Positions 56,044 through 64,000 of a stretch of 64,000 bases of DNA are shown here, one piece after another. Both the position numbers and the translations under genes were made by a program. Position 1 is the first letter of the stretch. Every line of letters begins with the position of its first letter. Source of the DNA: Sphingomonas sp. LC-1 (lineage in GTDB: Bacteria; Pseudomonadota; Alphaproteobacteria; Sphingomonadales; Sphingomonadaceae). The notes under the pieces are model-generated. The model had not been told where the DNA came from, made no database searches, and worked only from the letters and a program-made list of their open reading frames with translations. The DNA is taken from contig NZ_JANZXB010000002.1 in assembly GCF_025371035.1 (NCBI RefSeq), positions 62,001-126,000 of the forward strand, given 5' to 3'.

Positions 56044-57120
56044 ATGGCTTTGGGGGATCCGTTTGAAGCGGGCGCGGGCGGCACGGCCCACGCGACCGAC
56101 GACCTGTATCGGCGGATCGGCCGCTTCCTGAGCGACCACCGCCTGTCGCCCGATCCGGCGCATTACGCGTTCGTCCATGCCATCATGACCGAGCCGAATG
56201 GCAATCTGGCGCGCGCCGTGGCGGCCCTGATCGATGGCGGCGTGCGGCTGCATCGCGACGACATCTCGCGACTGGGTGGGCCACAGGCCGCGAGCCAGCC
56301 CGGCGCCGTAGCCGCACCACCGCCACGACCCGCCCCGATCCGCCTGGCCGTTCCCACCGCCGAGGCGCAGACCGCCGCGCTCGCCGAACAGACCCAGGAT
56401 CAGGTGGAGACCTTCGCGGCAGTCATTCGCGCGATTCAGGAGGATACCTCGGCCTTCGGCGTCGACTTGGCGCGCAACGCGGCGGAGCTTCAGCGCGGCG
56501 ACGCGATCGGCCTGTCCACGCTGGCGACGCTGACCGGCGAGATGCTGAAGCGGATCCACGCCTCCGAACACCGGCTGCAACGGGCGACGGCCGAGGCGGA
56601 GACGCTCCGCGAAAAGCTGACCGAGGCGCGGGCGGCGGCCCGGCGCGATCCGCTGACCGGGCTCGCCAACCGACTGGGCTTCAACGAAGCGCTCGTCCAG
56701 TGCTTCCAGGCGCGGCATCGCTGTCACCTCGTCCTGTGCGACGTCGACCGTTTCAAGCGGATCAACGACGAACAGGGCCATGGGGTGGGCGACCGGGTGT
56801 TGCTGGCGATCGGCAATATCCTGGCGGAGGAATGCAAGGGGCATCTGGTCAGCCGTCATGGCGGCGAGGAGTTCGCCATCCTCATCTCGCACCTGACCGA
56901 TGCGGAAGCCTTCACGCTGGTCGAGCGGGCCCGCGATACACTGCGCGGACGGCAGATGAAGGTGCGGGAGACCGGAGCAGCGCTGGGGCCGATCACCTTC
57001 TCGGCCGGGATCACTGCCGTTCGTCCGGATGACACGCAGGAAACGCTTTTCGCACGGGCCGATGCGCTTTTGTATCGCGCGAAAAACGAGGGTCGCGACC
57101 GCGCCGTTGCCGATAGCTGA
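56044..57120 (+). CDS. Cytosolic diguanylate cyclase (GGEEF)
   Basis: A 358-residue soluble protein. The N-terminus (to about 80) is a helical domain, followed by an Ala/Pro-rich linker, a long coiled-coil region (105-195), and the GGDEF-class domain from about 200 (RRDPLTGLANR). The active site is GGEEF at 273-277. Catalysis should be intact because GGEEF and GGDEF are both active. It may dimerise through the coiled coil. Start at 56044 is chosen for its G-rich ribosome region; 56026 is an alternative. Confidence 0.9.
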   Translation: MALGDPFEAGAGGTAHATDDLYRRIGRFLSDHRLSPDPAHYAFVHAIMTEPNGNLARAVAALIDGGVRLHRDDISRLGGPQAASQPGAVAAPPPRPAPIRLAVPTAEAQTAALAEQTQDQVETFAAVIRAIQEDTSAFGVDLARNAAELQRGDAIGLSTLATLTGEMLKRIHASEHRLQRATAEAETLREKLTEARAAARRDPLTGLANRLGFNEALVQCFQARHRCHLVLCDVDRFKRINDEQGHGVGDRVLLAIGNILAEECKGHLVSRHGGEEFAILISHLTDAEAFTLVERARDTLRGRQMKVRETGAALGPITFSAGITAVRPDDTQETLFARADALLYRAKNEGRDRAVADS

Positions 57121-57224
57121 TTTTCCGCCACGTCATGGCGTAAAATCCGCACTATCGCTGGCGCAGATTCCCAAACCTGACCCGCCGGAAATTAAAAAGC
57201 CCTGATTTCTGTCGCTTATTGAAT

Positions 57225-57240
57225 TGGCACGCTCCCTGCA
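57225..57240 (+). promoter_or_regulatory. Sigma54-type promoter (-24/-12)
   Basis: TGGCACGCTCCCTGCA. This fits the consensus TGGCAC-N5-TTGCW with one mismatch in the -12 element (C for T in CTGC). The GG-N10-GC spacing is correct. It lies 60 bases upstream of the 35-residue peptide ATG, giving a leader of about 50 bases. Confidence 0.55.
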
Positions 57241-57299
57241 AAGCGTCTGGTATCGGTCGCCAAATGGTTGGACGACCGGATCATCAAGGGAGTTTCACC

Positions 57300-57407
57300 A
57301 TGTTCAATTCGTTCCAGGCTCGCCAGATCCTCGTTTCCTGCTTCGGCGCGATCGTCTTCGCCGGTCTTGCCATCACCAGCGCCGCGCCGATCTTTCCGAT
57401 CGCCTGA
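57300..57407 (+). CDS. Small single-pass membrane peptide, 35 residues
   Basis: An ATG at 57300 preceded by AAGGGAG seven bases upstream opens a frame of 35 codons. It starts MFNSFQARQILVS, then a hydrophobic segment (CFGAIVFAGLAITSAAPIF) and ends FPIA. It is either an inserted membrane peptide or the signal/transit-like product of a very small secreted gene. It lies between a diguanylate cyclase and YbhB, on its own behind a sigma54-like promoter. I recognise no family. Frame, ribosome site and GC codon use all support translation. Confidence 0.65.
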   Translation: MFNSFQARQILVSCFGAIVFAGLAITSAAPIFPIA

Positions 57408-57478
57408 CGCGTGACGCGGCCTTTCAAGGCGCGGTCGGGCGATCCTGTCCCGATGCCCGACCGTCCCTTTCCGAACGA

Positions 57479-58099
57479 TCAGGCGGGAGCCACCGCACCG
57501 ACCGGGCCCACCGGTGCTTCCTCTTCCCGCGAATAGGTGCCGGTCAGCACCCCGGCGGCGAGCACATGCCCCGCCATCGCCTCGACCAGCGCACTGCGCC
57601 CCGGCGTCGTGCCGTCCATCTCGACCATGTGATCCAGCGCGAAGAGCTGAAACACGTAACGATGCTCGCCATGGCCGCGCGGCGGATCGGGCGGCAACCA
57701 GCCTTCGCCCAGATAGGAATTACGCCCGACATCCCCGCCATCGGGGGTTCCGGTTCCGTCCGGCGCGATCGCGCCCTCGGCCAATTCCCCGGCATGGGGC
57801 GGCAGCTTCCACAGGATCGCATGGACCAGCGGCTGTGGCGTGGGGGCATCGGCATCCTCGACCAGCAGCGCGAGCATCGCCGTTCCGCTCGGTGGATCGC
57901 CCCAGACCAGCGGCGGCGATACCCCCTCCCCATCGGCGGTAAAGCGCTCGGGCAGGCGCGCCATGTCACCAAAGGCCGGGCTGTGAAGCGACAGGGCGGC
58001 GGGCGGCGCCAGTTCGGGCCGCACCAACGCGATCGATTCGACCCCGGCGCGCCAGCCGCTCATCGCCTTGCCCAACCAGGCGGGCAGATGTTCGAGCAT
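57479..58099 (-). CDS. YbhB/YbcL family Raf-kinase-inhibitor-like protein
   Basis: A 206-residue PEBP-fold protein. The family core LHSPAFGDMARLPERFTADGEGVSPPLVWGDPP, PLVHAILWKLP, and the late GEHRYVFQLFALD are plain. Bacterial members have no clear role. Start at 58099 follows GGAGACAGGATC. It is 17 bases downstream of the DUF1176 gene and on the same strand, so they likely share a promoter (see 59154-59179). Confidence 0.88.
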   Translation of the reverse strand: MLEHLPAWLGKAMSGWRAGVESIALVRPELAPPAALSLHSPAFGDMARLPERFTADGEGVSPPLVWGDPPSGTAMLALLVEDADAPTPQPLVHAILWKLPPHAGELAEGAIAPDGTGTPDGGDVGRNSYLGEGWLPPDPPRGHGEHRYVFQLFALDHMVEMDGTTPGRSALVEAMAGHVLAAGVLTGTYSREEEAPVGPVGAVAPA

Positions 58100-58116
58100 G
58101 ATCCTGTCTCCCTTGC

Positions 58117-59145
58117 CTATCGCGCCGCCATGGCCATGGGACGCGTCCGCCAGACGGTCAGCGTGTCGATCGCGCCGCGACATTCGGTCATGCTCGCCGC
58201 TTCGAGCAGGCGGAAGCGTGTCCCGTCCCAACCGAAAAGCTGGCGATCGCCGCAATCGCCCAGGCCGCGTCCCTTGCCCCAGCTCGACAGGCGGCCGGTC
58301 GGCGACCATTCGCTGTTGACCAGGGTCACCGCGCCACCTCGCTTCGCCTCCTCGGCAAAGGGGAAGGCGAAGTCGAACGTCGCAGGTGCAAGTCGCCCGC
58401 CCTGCCAGATCAGCGGCTTGACCAGATAATTATACGCCCCCGCACCACAGGATAGCAGCACCAGCGTCGATCGCCTGTCCAGCCGATAGGCCTCGGCACT
58501 GACCGGGCTGCCCAGGCTGTTCCGGCAGTCGAGCCGCCGTCGCATATCGTTGAGCGCCGCATTGGGAATCGCCGGGGCCGCGCCCGGCGGCGGCGTCACC
58601 ACCCGCACGACCGGCAGGATGGGCGCCCGGCCGCGATAGCGGGCGCTTCCCCGGGCGACCAGTGCGCCCCTCGTCCCGGCCCGCTTCTGCCGATCGTCCA
58701 TATAGCGAAGGGCGGCGGTGGCCCCGTTCAGCGAGACGGATCTGACCTCCGGCGTCAGGATGGCGGCGCGGCGTCCCTTGACCATCGCGGCGAGCAGGGT
58801 GTCGGCCGACGCCCCGCGCAGCCAGCCCTCGGCCTGTTCGGGCAGCGTGACGGTGGCGACCGATCGTCCGTCGATCCGTATCGTCGCCGCCTTCGCCTTG
58901 CCGGTCATGTCCGCCACCTTCACGGCGAGCGTCCCATCGGCCGCGCGGCGGATCAGCAAGCCCGCATCCTGCAACGCGCCGTCCTCGGACGACAGCGACG
59001 CCGCCTCGCACCCGCCGCCATTGTCGCATGTCACGATCCAGTCGCGGAACAGCTTCAGTCTGGCGGGCGTCGGCGTATCGGGTGTCGCCGCCATGACGGG
59101 CATCGCCAGCCCGGCCAGGATCGTAAAAGCGGCACTGCGAATCAT
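58117..59145 (-). CDS. Exported DUF1176 family protein
   Basis: A 342-residue protein with signal peptide (MIRSAAFTILAGLAMPVMAA). The DUF1176 body has paired cysteines, TCDNGGGCEA near 50 and SCGAGAY, GDCGDRQ and TECRGAI later, suggesting disulfides in the periplasm. The family is of unknown function and common in proteobacteria. The gene appears to head the DUF1176-YbhB pair. The ATG at 59145 lies only eight bases after the promoter -10 described at 59154, so its mRNA may lack a leader. Confidence 0.87.
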   Translation of the reverse strand: MIRSAAFTILAGLAMPVMAATPDTPTPARLKLFRDWIVTCDNGGGCEAASLSSEDGALQDAGLLIRRAADGTLAVKVADMTGKAKAATIRIDGRSVATVTLPEQAEGWLRGASADTLLAAMVKGRRAAILTPEVRSVSLNGATAALRYMDDRQKRAGTRGALVARGSARYRGRAPILPVVRVVTPPPGAAPAIPNAALNDMRRRLDCRNSLGSPVSAEAYRLDRRSTLVLLSCGAGAYNYLVKPLIWQGGRLAPATFDFAFPFAEEAKRGGAVTLVNSEWSPTGRLSSWGKGRGLGDCGDRQLFGWDGTRFRLLEAASMTECRGAIDTLTVWRTRPMAMAAR

Positions 59146-59153
59146 GATGGACC

Positions 59154-59179
59154 AACCCCTTTGCTGGCGGTGACGTTCC
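59154..59179 (-). promoter_or_regulatory. EcfG-like stress promoter before DUF1176-YbhB
   Basis: On the minus strand GGAAC (59179-59175) and GGTT (59157-59154) are separated by 17 bases. The consensus is GGAAC-N16-17-CGTT, so one base differs. It ends eight bases before the DUF1176 ATG, implying a leaderless or very short-leader mRNA. It may therefore be coincidental. Confidence 0.4.
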
Positions 59180-59222
59180 GAAACGGATAGGGCGACTGTC
59201 AAAGAATAAGGAGAGTGTCGCG

Positions 59223-60092
59223 ATGAAGTCAGTGGGCGTGATCGGTGCCGGCCAGATGGGCGCGGGCATTGCGCAAGTGTCGGCGGCGGCGGGCTATTCG
59301 GTCAAGCTGGCTGATGTCTCCGCCGAGCGGGCCGAAGCGGGCAAGGCGGGAATCGCCAAGGCGCTCGACCGGCTGGTGATCAAGGAAAAGACGACTCGGG
59401 CAGACGCCGATGCGCTGCTGTCACGGATCGAGCCGGTCGGCAGCCTTTCCGCCATGGGGTCGTGCGAACTGGTGATCGAGGCCGCGACCGAGCGCGAGGC
59501 CGTCAAGCGCGCGATCTTCGAGGAGGTCGGCAAGGGGCTATCCGACACCGCGATCCTGGCGACCAACACTTCCTCCATCCCGATCACCCGGCTGGCGCAG
59601 GCGGCACCCGATGCGGGGCGGTTCGTCGGCGTGCATTTCTTCAACCCCGTGCCGGTCATGGGGCTGATCGAGTTGATCCGGGGTCTCGCCACCTCGGACG
59701 AGACGGTCGCCAGGGTCGAGGCGTTCGCGCAGGAACTGGGCAAGCGCGTGGTGCACGCAAACGACGCGCCGGGCTTCATCGTCAACCGCGTATTGATGCC
59801 GATGATCAACGAAGCGATCTTCGCATTGGGCGAGGGCGTGGCGACCATCCCCGACATCGATGCGGCGTGTCAGTTGGGGCTCAACCATCCCATGGGCCCG
59901 CTGACGCTGGCGGATTTCATCGGGCTCGACACCTGCCTGGAGATCACCCGCGTGCTGTTCGAGGGGACCGGCGATCCCAAATTCCGCCCCGCCCCGCTGC
60001 TCATCAAATATGTCGAGGCGGGCTGGTATGGCCGCAAGACCAAGCGCGGCTTCTACGACTATACGGGCGCGGAGCCCGTCCCGACGCGGTGA
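59223..60092 (+). CDS. 3-hydroxybutyryl-CoA dehydrogenase (3-hydroxyacyl-CoA dehydrogenase)
   Basis: NAD(P)-dependent enzyme of 289 residues. Rossmann [24 protein letters not shown] (8-31), [11 protein letters not shown], and the catalytic [17 protein letters not shown] with the His, then a helical C-terminal domain ([21 protein letters not shown]). Interconverts acetoacetyl-CoA and 3-hydroxybutyryl-CoA. A PHA link is possible, but PHA reductases usually belong to the PhaB short-chain family. It is divergent from the DUF1176 gene. Confidence 0.93.
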   Translation: MKSVGVIGAGQMGAGIAQVSAAAGYSVKLADVSAERAEAGKAGIAKALDRLVIKEKTTRADADALLSRIEPVGSLSAMGSCELVIEAATEREAVKRAIFEEVGKGLSDTAILATNTSSIPITRLAQAAPDAGRFVGVHFFNPVPVMGLIELIRGLATSDETVARVEAFAQELGKRVVHANDAPGFIVNRVLMPMINEAIFALGEGVATIPDIDAACQLGLNHPMGPLTLADFIGLDTCLEITRVLFEGTGDPKFRPAPLLIKYVEAGWYGRKTKRGFYDYTGAEPVPTR

Positions 60093-60098
60093 GCCCCA

Positions 60099-60127
60099 GA
60101 TCCTCCCCATCCAGTATGGGGAGGATC
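60099..60127. terminator. Hairpin terminator after 3-hydroxyacyl-CoA dehydrogenase
   Basis: GATCCTCCCCAT, a five-base loop CCAGT, then ATGGGGAGGATC: perfect 12-bp arms, seven bases after the stop. It lies between convergent frames. The T-run is lacking. Confidence 0.6.
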
Positions 60128-60155
60128 GGTCGTCAGGCGTGCCGGGGTCGCAGCA

Positions 60156-60302
60156 TCAGACCGATGGGCGGGTGCGACGGATCGTCTGCGGACGGGTGGA
60201 CGCGAGCGCGCGGAGCAGGCGTGCGCGCTCGCGCGGGACGCTCGCCATCACGGTGGCGAGGGACTGGGCGCGGATATGCGCGCGGAACATGGTACGGGTC
60301 AT
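60156..60302 (-). CDS. Small basic peptide, 48 residues, with perfect Shine-Dalgarno
   Basis: An ATG at 60302 is preceded by AAGGAGGT with five bases between, an ideal ribosome site. The 48-codon frame ends at TGA (60156-60158). It reads MTRTMFRAHIRAQSLATVMA and goes on with a basic, Arg-rich stretch (ERARLLRALAS). The peptide is basic and helical, without a membrane segment. No family is recognised. It lies between the 3-hydroxyacyl-CoA dehydrogenase gene, converging on it, and nupC, and has no partner gene. Confidence 0.6.
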   Translation of the reverse strand: MTRTMFRAHIRAQSLATVMASVPRERARLLRALASTRPQTIRRTRPSV

Positions 60303-60509
60303 GGCGGACCTCCTTCGGGTTCATATGGTCGAGCCCGGCGGAAGGTCGGCGAGGAACGGCTTTTAGCGGGCCGCTATCGGCGACCCCGTCAGGCCCGTCA
60401 GACGGTCGGCAAAGACGTGGACGCCGAAGCGTCTACTGTCCTCGTCGCCGGACAAGGGACTAGATCGGGGCATTATGATCCTGTTGTGTTGGTCGGCCAC
60501 GCTGGCAAC

Positions 60510-60537
60510 CGACAGGGCGCGCCATAACGCCCTGTCG
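60510..60537. terminator. Hairpin downstream of nupC
   Basis: CGACAGGGCG and CGCCCTGTCG (10-bp arms with an eight-base loop) lie 24 bases after the nupC stop. There is no T-run on either strand, so it is a weak terminator or an RNA-stabilising hairpin. Confidence 0.5.
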
Positions 60538-60561
60538 CGCTGGATCAACCCCGAATGGACG

Positions 60562-61899
60562 TCAGGCGATCAACAACCCCGCCAGCGCCGCCGACATCAG
60601 ATTGGCCAGGCTCCCCGCGATCAGCGCGCGGATGCCGAGGCGCGCGATGGTCGGGCGCTGGTTGGGGGCGAGGCTGCCCGTCACCGCCATCTGGATCGCG
60701 ATCGATGAAAAATTGGCGAAACCGCACAGCGCGAAGGTCACGACCGCGACGGTGCGCGGCGACAGCTGCGCCGCCTGCTTGCCCAGGTCGATATAGGCGA
60801 CGAACTCGTTGAGCACGATCTTCTCGCCGAACAGCCCGCCCGCGATTCCCGCCTCGTTCCACGGCACGTTGAGCAGCGCCATGATCGGCTGGAACACATA
60901 ACCCAGCAGCGCCTGGAAACTGAGCCCCGGAATGCCGATCAGATTGCCCAGGCCGCCGAGCAACCCGTTCGCCAGCGCGACCAGCGCGACGAAGGCCAGC
61001 ACCATCGCGCCGACCGCCACAGCCAGCTTCACGCCGGTCTGCGCGCCCTGCGCGGCCGCCATGATGATGTTGGCGGGCTTTTCCTCGTCATGGCTCGCTT
61101 CGGGAAGAGGCTCGCCCGCCGCGCCCTCGCTGGGCAGGGCCGCTAAGCCGAGCCCAGGGCCGATCCGGCGGCTGGCGGCCAGGCGGATGTCCCGATCCTC
61201 ACCTGACATGTCCTCCAAGGGCAATTCGCCCACGGGCGGCTCGATCCGGTCGGGCATGATGATCTTGGCCATCAATATGCCACCGGGCGCCGCCATGAAG
61301 CTGGCCGCAAGCAGATATTCGATCGAGATGCCCATTGAGGCATAGGCCGCCAGGATCGTGCCCGCCACGCCCGCCATGCCGCTGGTCATCACGGTGAACA
61401 ACTGCGCCGGGGTCAGGCTCGCCAGATAGGGGCGGATGACGAGAGGCGATTCAGACTGGCCGACGAAGACGTTGGCCGCCGCGCAGAGCGACTCCACCTT
61501 TGATACGCCGATCACCTTCTCGATCGCGCCGCCCAGCCAGCGCACGACCAGCTGCATGATCCCCAGATAATAAAGGATCGAGACGAGCGCGGCGAAGAAG
61601 ATGATGACGGGCAGCGCCTGGATCGCGAAATTCCGGCCCAGCGGGTCGGAGGCCAGCGCCCCGAACAGGAACTTCGTCCCCTCATTGGCATAGCCGAGCA
61701 GCCCAGCCACGCCGCCCGACAGCCATTGAAGCACCTTCTTGCCCCAGGGGACATAGAGGACGAGCACCGCAATCCCGGCCTGCAACGCGAAAGCCGCGCC
61801 GACGACGCGCGGGCGGATGGCGCGGCGATCGGTGGAGAGGGCAACCGCGATGCCCAGAATAACAAGAATACCCGCGATACCGATGGCGAAACGATTCAT
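60562..61899 (-). CDS. Concentrative nucleoside transporter (NupC family)
   Basis: A 445-residue permease with about eight to ten membrane segments. Nup/CNT signatures: [38 protein letters not shown] and [12 protein letters not shown]. It imports nucleosides with H+ or Na+. A cytosolic-looking loop between helices, about residues 210-270 ([20 protein letters not shown]), is longer than in E. coli NupC. It stands alone; no nucleoside catabolic gene is adjacent. Confidence 0.92.
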   Translation of the reverse strand: MNRFAIGIAGILVILGIAVALSTDRRAIRPRVVGAAFALQAGIAVLVLYVPWGKKVLQWLSGGVAGLLGYANEGTKFLFGALASDPLGRNFAIQALPVIIFFAALVSILYYLGIMQLVVRWLGGAIEKVIGVSKVESLCAAANVFVGQSESPLVIRPYLASLTPAQLFTVMTSGMAGVAGTILAAYASMGISIEYLLAASFMAAPGGILMAKIIMPDRIEPPVGELPLEDMSGEDRDIRLAASRRIGPGLGLAALPSEGAAGEPLPEASHDEEKPANIIMAAAQGAQTGVKLAVAVGAMVLAFVALVALANGLLGGLGNLIGIPGLSFQALLGYVFQPIMALLNVPWNEAGIAGGLFGEKIVLNEFVAYIDLGKQAAQLSPRTVAVVTFALCGFANFSSIAIQMAVTGSLAPNQRPTIARLGIRALIAGSLANLMSAALAGLLIA

Positions 61900-62022
61900 G
61901 CGCGCTGCTTAACTGGGCCGCTTTGGGGCGGGTGGTGGATATACGCGGCCCCCCGGCTGCGCGGGGGTGCACCATAAGCATGGTGAAGCATGACCGCCAT
62001 AGTTTTGATCGGAGCGCAAAAT

Positions 62023-62043
62023 TCCTCCCCGGCACGGGGAGGA
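62023..62043 (-). terminator. Hairpin terminator of mgtE
   Basis: TCCTCCCC, a GGCAC loop and GGGGAGGA: perfect eight-base arms, directly adjoining the mgtE stop. It is of the same CTCCCC/GGGGAG family as 50978 and 60099, with a reduced copy near 40079. Confidence 0.6.
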
Positions 62044-63456
62044 TTACCCCGTCAGCCCGGCCGCCGTCGCCAGTCCCAGGAACGCCAGGAAGCCGATCGA
62101 ATCGGTCGTCATCGTCACGAACACCGACGACGCCACCGCCGGGTCGGCATCGAACCGATCCAAAGTCACCGGCACCAGCACGCCCGCCAGCCCCGCGACC
62201 AGAATATTGGTCATCATCGCCGCCGCGATCACCATGCCCAGCGCCGGATTGCCGAAGACCAGGCTCACCCCCACCCCGATCACCGCCGCGACGGTGACGC
62301 CGTTCATCATCGCCACGCGGATTTCACGCATGATCGCACGCGCCGTGTTGGATCGGGTCAGCTGGTTGGTGGCCAGCGCGCGTACCGTCACCGCCAGCGT
62401 CTGCGTCCCCGCATTGCCGCCGACCCCGGCGACGATCGGCATCAGCGTCGCCAGCGCCACCATCCGCGCGATCGTCCCCTCGAACGCGGCGATCACCGAA
62501 GAGGCGACCATCGCGGTGATCAGGTTGGCAAGCAGCCAGCGGACGCGGCTCTTGTAGCTGTCGAGGATCGGCTCGTTGATGTCGCCCTCGCCCGCACCCG
62601 ACAGGCGCAGCACGTCCTCGCCCGCTTCCTGCTGGATGATGTGGACGATATCGTCGACCGTGATCATGCCGACCAGCCGCCCGCTGCCATCGACCACCGC
62701 GGCCGAGATCAGCGCATATTTCTGGAAGCGCAGCGCCACCTCTTCCTGGTCCATGTCGACCGGGATCAGCGTCTGCTCGCGCTTCATCACATCGCCGATC
62801 ACGATCTGGCCCGGCGCGCGAAGAATCCACGAAAGCTGACAGGTGCCGATCGGGCGGTGGCCGGGATCGACGACGAAGATTTCCCAGAAATCGGTAGTCA
62901 GTTCCTCGTCGTCGCGCAGAAACTCGATCGTCTCGGCCACCGTCCAATGTTCAGGCACCGCGATCAGCTCGCGCTGCATCAGGCGGCCAGCGGACTCCTC
63001 GGGGAAGGACAGCGCCTCCTCGATCGCGGCGCGGTCGTCGGGGTCGAGCGCGCGCAGCACCGCGCGCTGCTCGTCCTCGTCCATGTCCTCGATGATCGCC
63101 ACCGCGTCGTCGGTGTCGAGTTCGGAGGCGATGTCGGCGACTTCATGCGGTTCGAGCGCCTGGATCAGCTGCTCGCGCACATAGTCGTTCATCTCGGCGA
63201 AGACGTCGCCGTTCAGCAAATCCGCGACCGCACGCGCCAGGTTGACGCGTTCCTCGTCCCCGACCAGCTCGAACAGGTCGGCGATGTCGGCGGGGTGGAG
63301 CGGCTCGACCAGCGCGCGCGCACCCTCGTCGTCGCCCGCCTCCAGCGCGTCGAGCACGGCCGTCACATATTCAGGCTTCAGCCGGTCGTCCTCGTCCAGC
63401 TGCGTCTCGGGCAGCGGGGTCTCGGTTTCCAGTTCGGGGAGTTCGGTGTCGCTGAT
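62044..63456 (-). CDS. mgtE: Magnesium transporter MgtE (probable non-AUG start)
   Basis: Mg2+ channel/transporter: acidic N-domain (DEGARALVEPLHPADIADLFEL), two CBS domains (IGDVMKREQTLIPVDMD and VVDGSGRLVGMITVDDI), and a five-helix membrane part with the pore sequence GGNAGTQTLAVTVRALA. The conventional start would be GTG at 63366 (440 residues). But the frame stays clearly coding upstream (an acidic stretch ending DDRLKPEYV) and GAGGGAGG lies five bases before an ATC at 63454-63456. No ATG, GTG or TTG exists between. So translation probably begins at ATC, giving 470 residues. The hairpin at 62023 follows the stop. Confidence 0.93.
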   Translation of the reverse strand: MSDTELPELETETPLPETQLDEDDRLKPEYVTAVLDALEAGDDEGARALVEPLHPADIADLFELVGDEERVNLARAVADLLNGDVFAEMNDYVREQLIQALEPHEVADIASELDTDDAVAIIEDMDEDEQRAVLRALDPDDRAAIEEALSFPEESAGRLMQRELIAVPEHWTVAETIEFLRDDEELTTDFWEIFVVDPGHRPIGTCQLSWILRAPGQIVIGDVMKREQTLIPVDMDQEEVALRFQKYALISAAVVDGSGRLVGMITVDDIVHIIQQEAGEDVLRLSGAGEGDINEPILDSYKSRVRWLLANLITAMVASSVIAAFEGTIARMVALATLMPIVAGVGGNAGTQTLAVTVRALATNQLTRSNTARAIMREIRVAMMNGVTVAAVIGVGVSLVFGNPALGMVIAAAMMTNILVAGLAGVLVPVTLDRFDADPAVASSVFVTMTTDSIGFLAFLGLATAAGLTG

Positions 63457-63572
63457 CTCGGCCTCCCTCGATCGTGGATGAACGCGGTGTCACGCCTCTA
63501 TAGAGAGGCGCCTGGATTTGCCAGCGGGCACAGGAATCCCTACCTGCGGGGCATCAACCAAGGAAGACCCTT

Positions 63573-64000
63573 ATGGCCGAGACTTTTTCCAAGCTGACCC
63601 TGACGCTCGACAGCGGCGATGTCGTCATCACCCTGCGCCCCGACCTCGCGCCCGAGCATGTCGCGCGCATCGGCGGGCTCGCCAATGAAGGCTTTTACGA
63701 CGGCGTCGTGTTCCACCGCGTGATCCCCGGCTTCATGGCGCAGGGCGGCGACCCCACCGGCACCGGCATGTCGGGTTCGGACAAGCCGAACTTGAAGCAG
63801 GAATTCAACGCCGAGCCGCATGTGCGCGGCACCTGCTCGATGGCGCGGACCAACGACCCGAACTCGGCCAATTCGCAGTTCTTCATCTGCTTCGACGACG
63901 CGCGCTTCCTCGACCGCCAGTACACCGTCTGGGGCCAGGTCGAGAGCGGCATGGAGCATGTCGATGCGCTCCCCAAGGGCGAGCCGCCCCGCAATCCGGG
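63573..64000 (+). CDS. Peptidyl-prolyl cis-trans isomerase (cyclophilin), truncated by window end
   Basis: Cyclophilin-type PPIase, 142 codons present, no stop before the window ends. It starts MAETFSKLTLTLDSGDVVIT with AAGGAAG ahead. Active-site segments are visible: VVFHRVIPGFMAQGGDP (with the catalytic Arg), GTCSMARTNDPNSANSQFFI, and FLDRQYTVWGQV. No signal peptide, so cytosolic. It is divergent from mgtE. Confidence 0.93.
   Translation, partial: MAETFSKLTLTLDSGDVVITLRPDLAPEHVARIGGLANEGFYDGVVFHRVIPGFMAQGGDPTGTGMSGSDKPNLKQEFNAEPHVRGTCSMARTNDPNSANSQFFICFDDARFLDRQYTVWGQVESGMEHVDALPKGEPPRNP

Noticed and set aside
61990-63597. A long open plus-strand frame opposite mgtE
   Set aside because: Arg/Asp-rich antisense translation with no motif; the minus strand encodes MgtE.

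Overview
The window is a high-GC chromosomal segment from an alphaproteobacterium, most likely a Sphingomonas or close sphingomonad. The supporting evidence is gene content and order: rpmF-plsX-fabH-ihfA-merR, metX-metW, a COQ9 protein, HWE-type signalling, a class I PHA synthase with a phasin, and a CtrA-free, EcfG-like promoter. The palindromic 'CCTTCGACTTCGCTCAGGC' intergenic repeats also fit. This assignment is inference from content; no 16S gene is present. I found no phage, insertion sequence, plasmid or CRISPR functions. It reads as core genome with several small, easily missed features.

Layout. 1-5.9 kb: PdeM nuclease, exported MsrA, a 45-residue membrane peptide, aspartate aminotransferase, a PabB-PabC fusion and a metallo-hydrolase. 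5.9-11.2 kb: M28 peptidase and MAPEG protein, then the lipid/nucleoid operon rpmF-plsX-fabH-ihfA-merR. 11.2-18.2 kb: an unknown protein, prfC, an A/T-rich gene-poor island (about 13.4-13.82 kb), an aldose-epimerase-like protein and pheST. 18.4-23.6 kb: a membrane diguanylate cyclase, an AlaC-type aminotransferase, and phaC plus phasin. 23.8-28.2 kb: a tightly overlapping riboflavin operon (ribD-ribE-ribBA-ribH) bracketed by small membrane proteins. 28.4-33.5 kb: OYE reductase, EamA exporter, COQ9, and Fur-type feoAB. 33.5-40.1 kb: ssb, an HWE kinase facing a single-domain response regulator, metX-metW, and hisC-tyrA. 40.2-45.3 kb: ftsE-ftsX-ydcF-plsC, a zinc-ribbon protein and a MATE exporter. 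45.4-52.2 kb: tRNA-Leu(GAG), PilZ, PBP1A, SCO1-YcgN-YgjP, ankyrin protein, DUF1489, rpmI-rplT. 52.4-64 kb: AsmA, HisN, peroxiredoxin, a second diguanylate cyclase, a 35-residue peptide behind a sigma54-like promoter, YbhB and DUF1176 proteins, 3-hydroxyacyl-CoA dehydrogenase, a 48-residue peptide with a perfect Shine-Dalgarno, NupC, MgtE and the start of a cyclophilin.

How genes connect. PHA storage is represented by phaC, a phasin with TGC-rich operator-like repeats at its promoter, and an NAD-type 3-hydroxybutyryl-CoA dehydrogenase. Cell-envelope work is represented by FtsEX with YdcF and PlsC, PBP1A and AsmA. Signalling is represented by two GGDEF proteins, PilZ, and the HWE kinase/response-regulator pair. 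The regulator has an EcfG-type promoter (GGAAC-N17-CGTT), and a similar site lies before the DUF1176-YbhB pair, suggesting general-stress control.

The strongest leads are therefore not a large new cassette. They are small ORFs with unusual promoters or ribosome sites, stress-sigma promoters, a probable non-AUG start for mgtE, a metal-site-less GTP-cyclohydrolase half in ribBA, and two families of repeated hairpins at gene ends. I did not find a convincing multi-gene system that is new.
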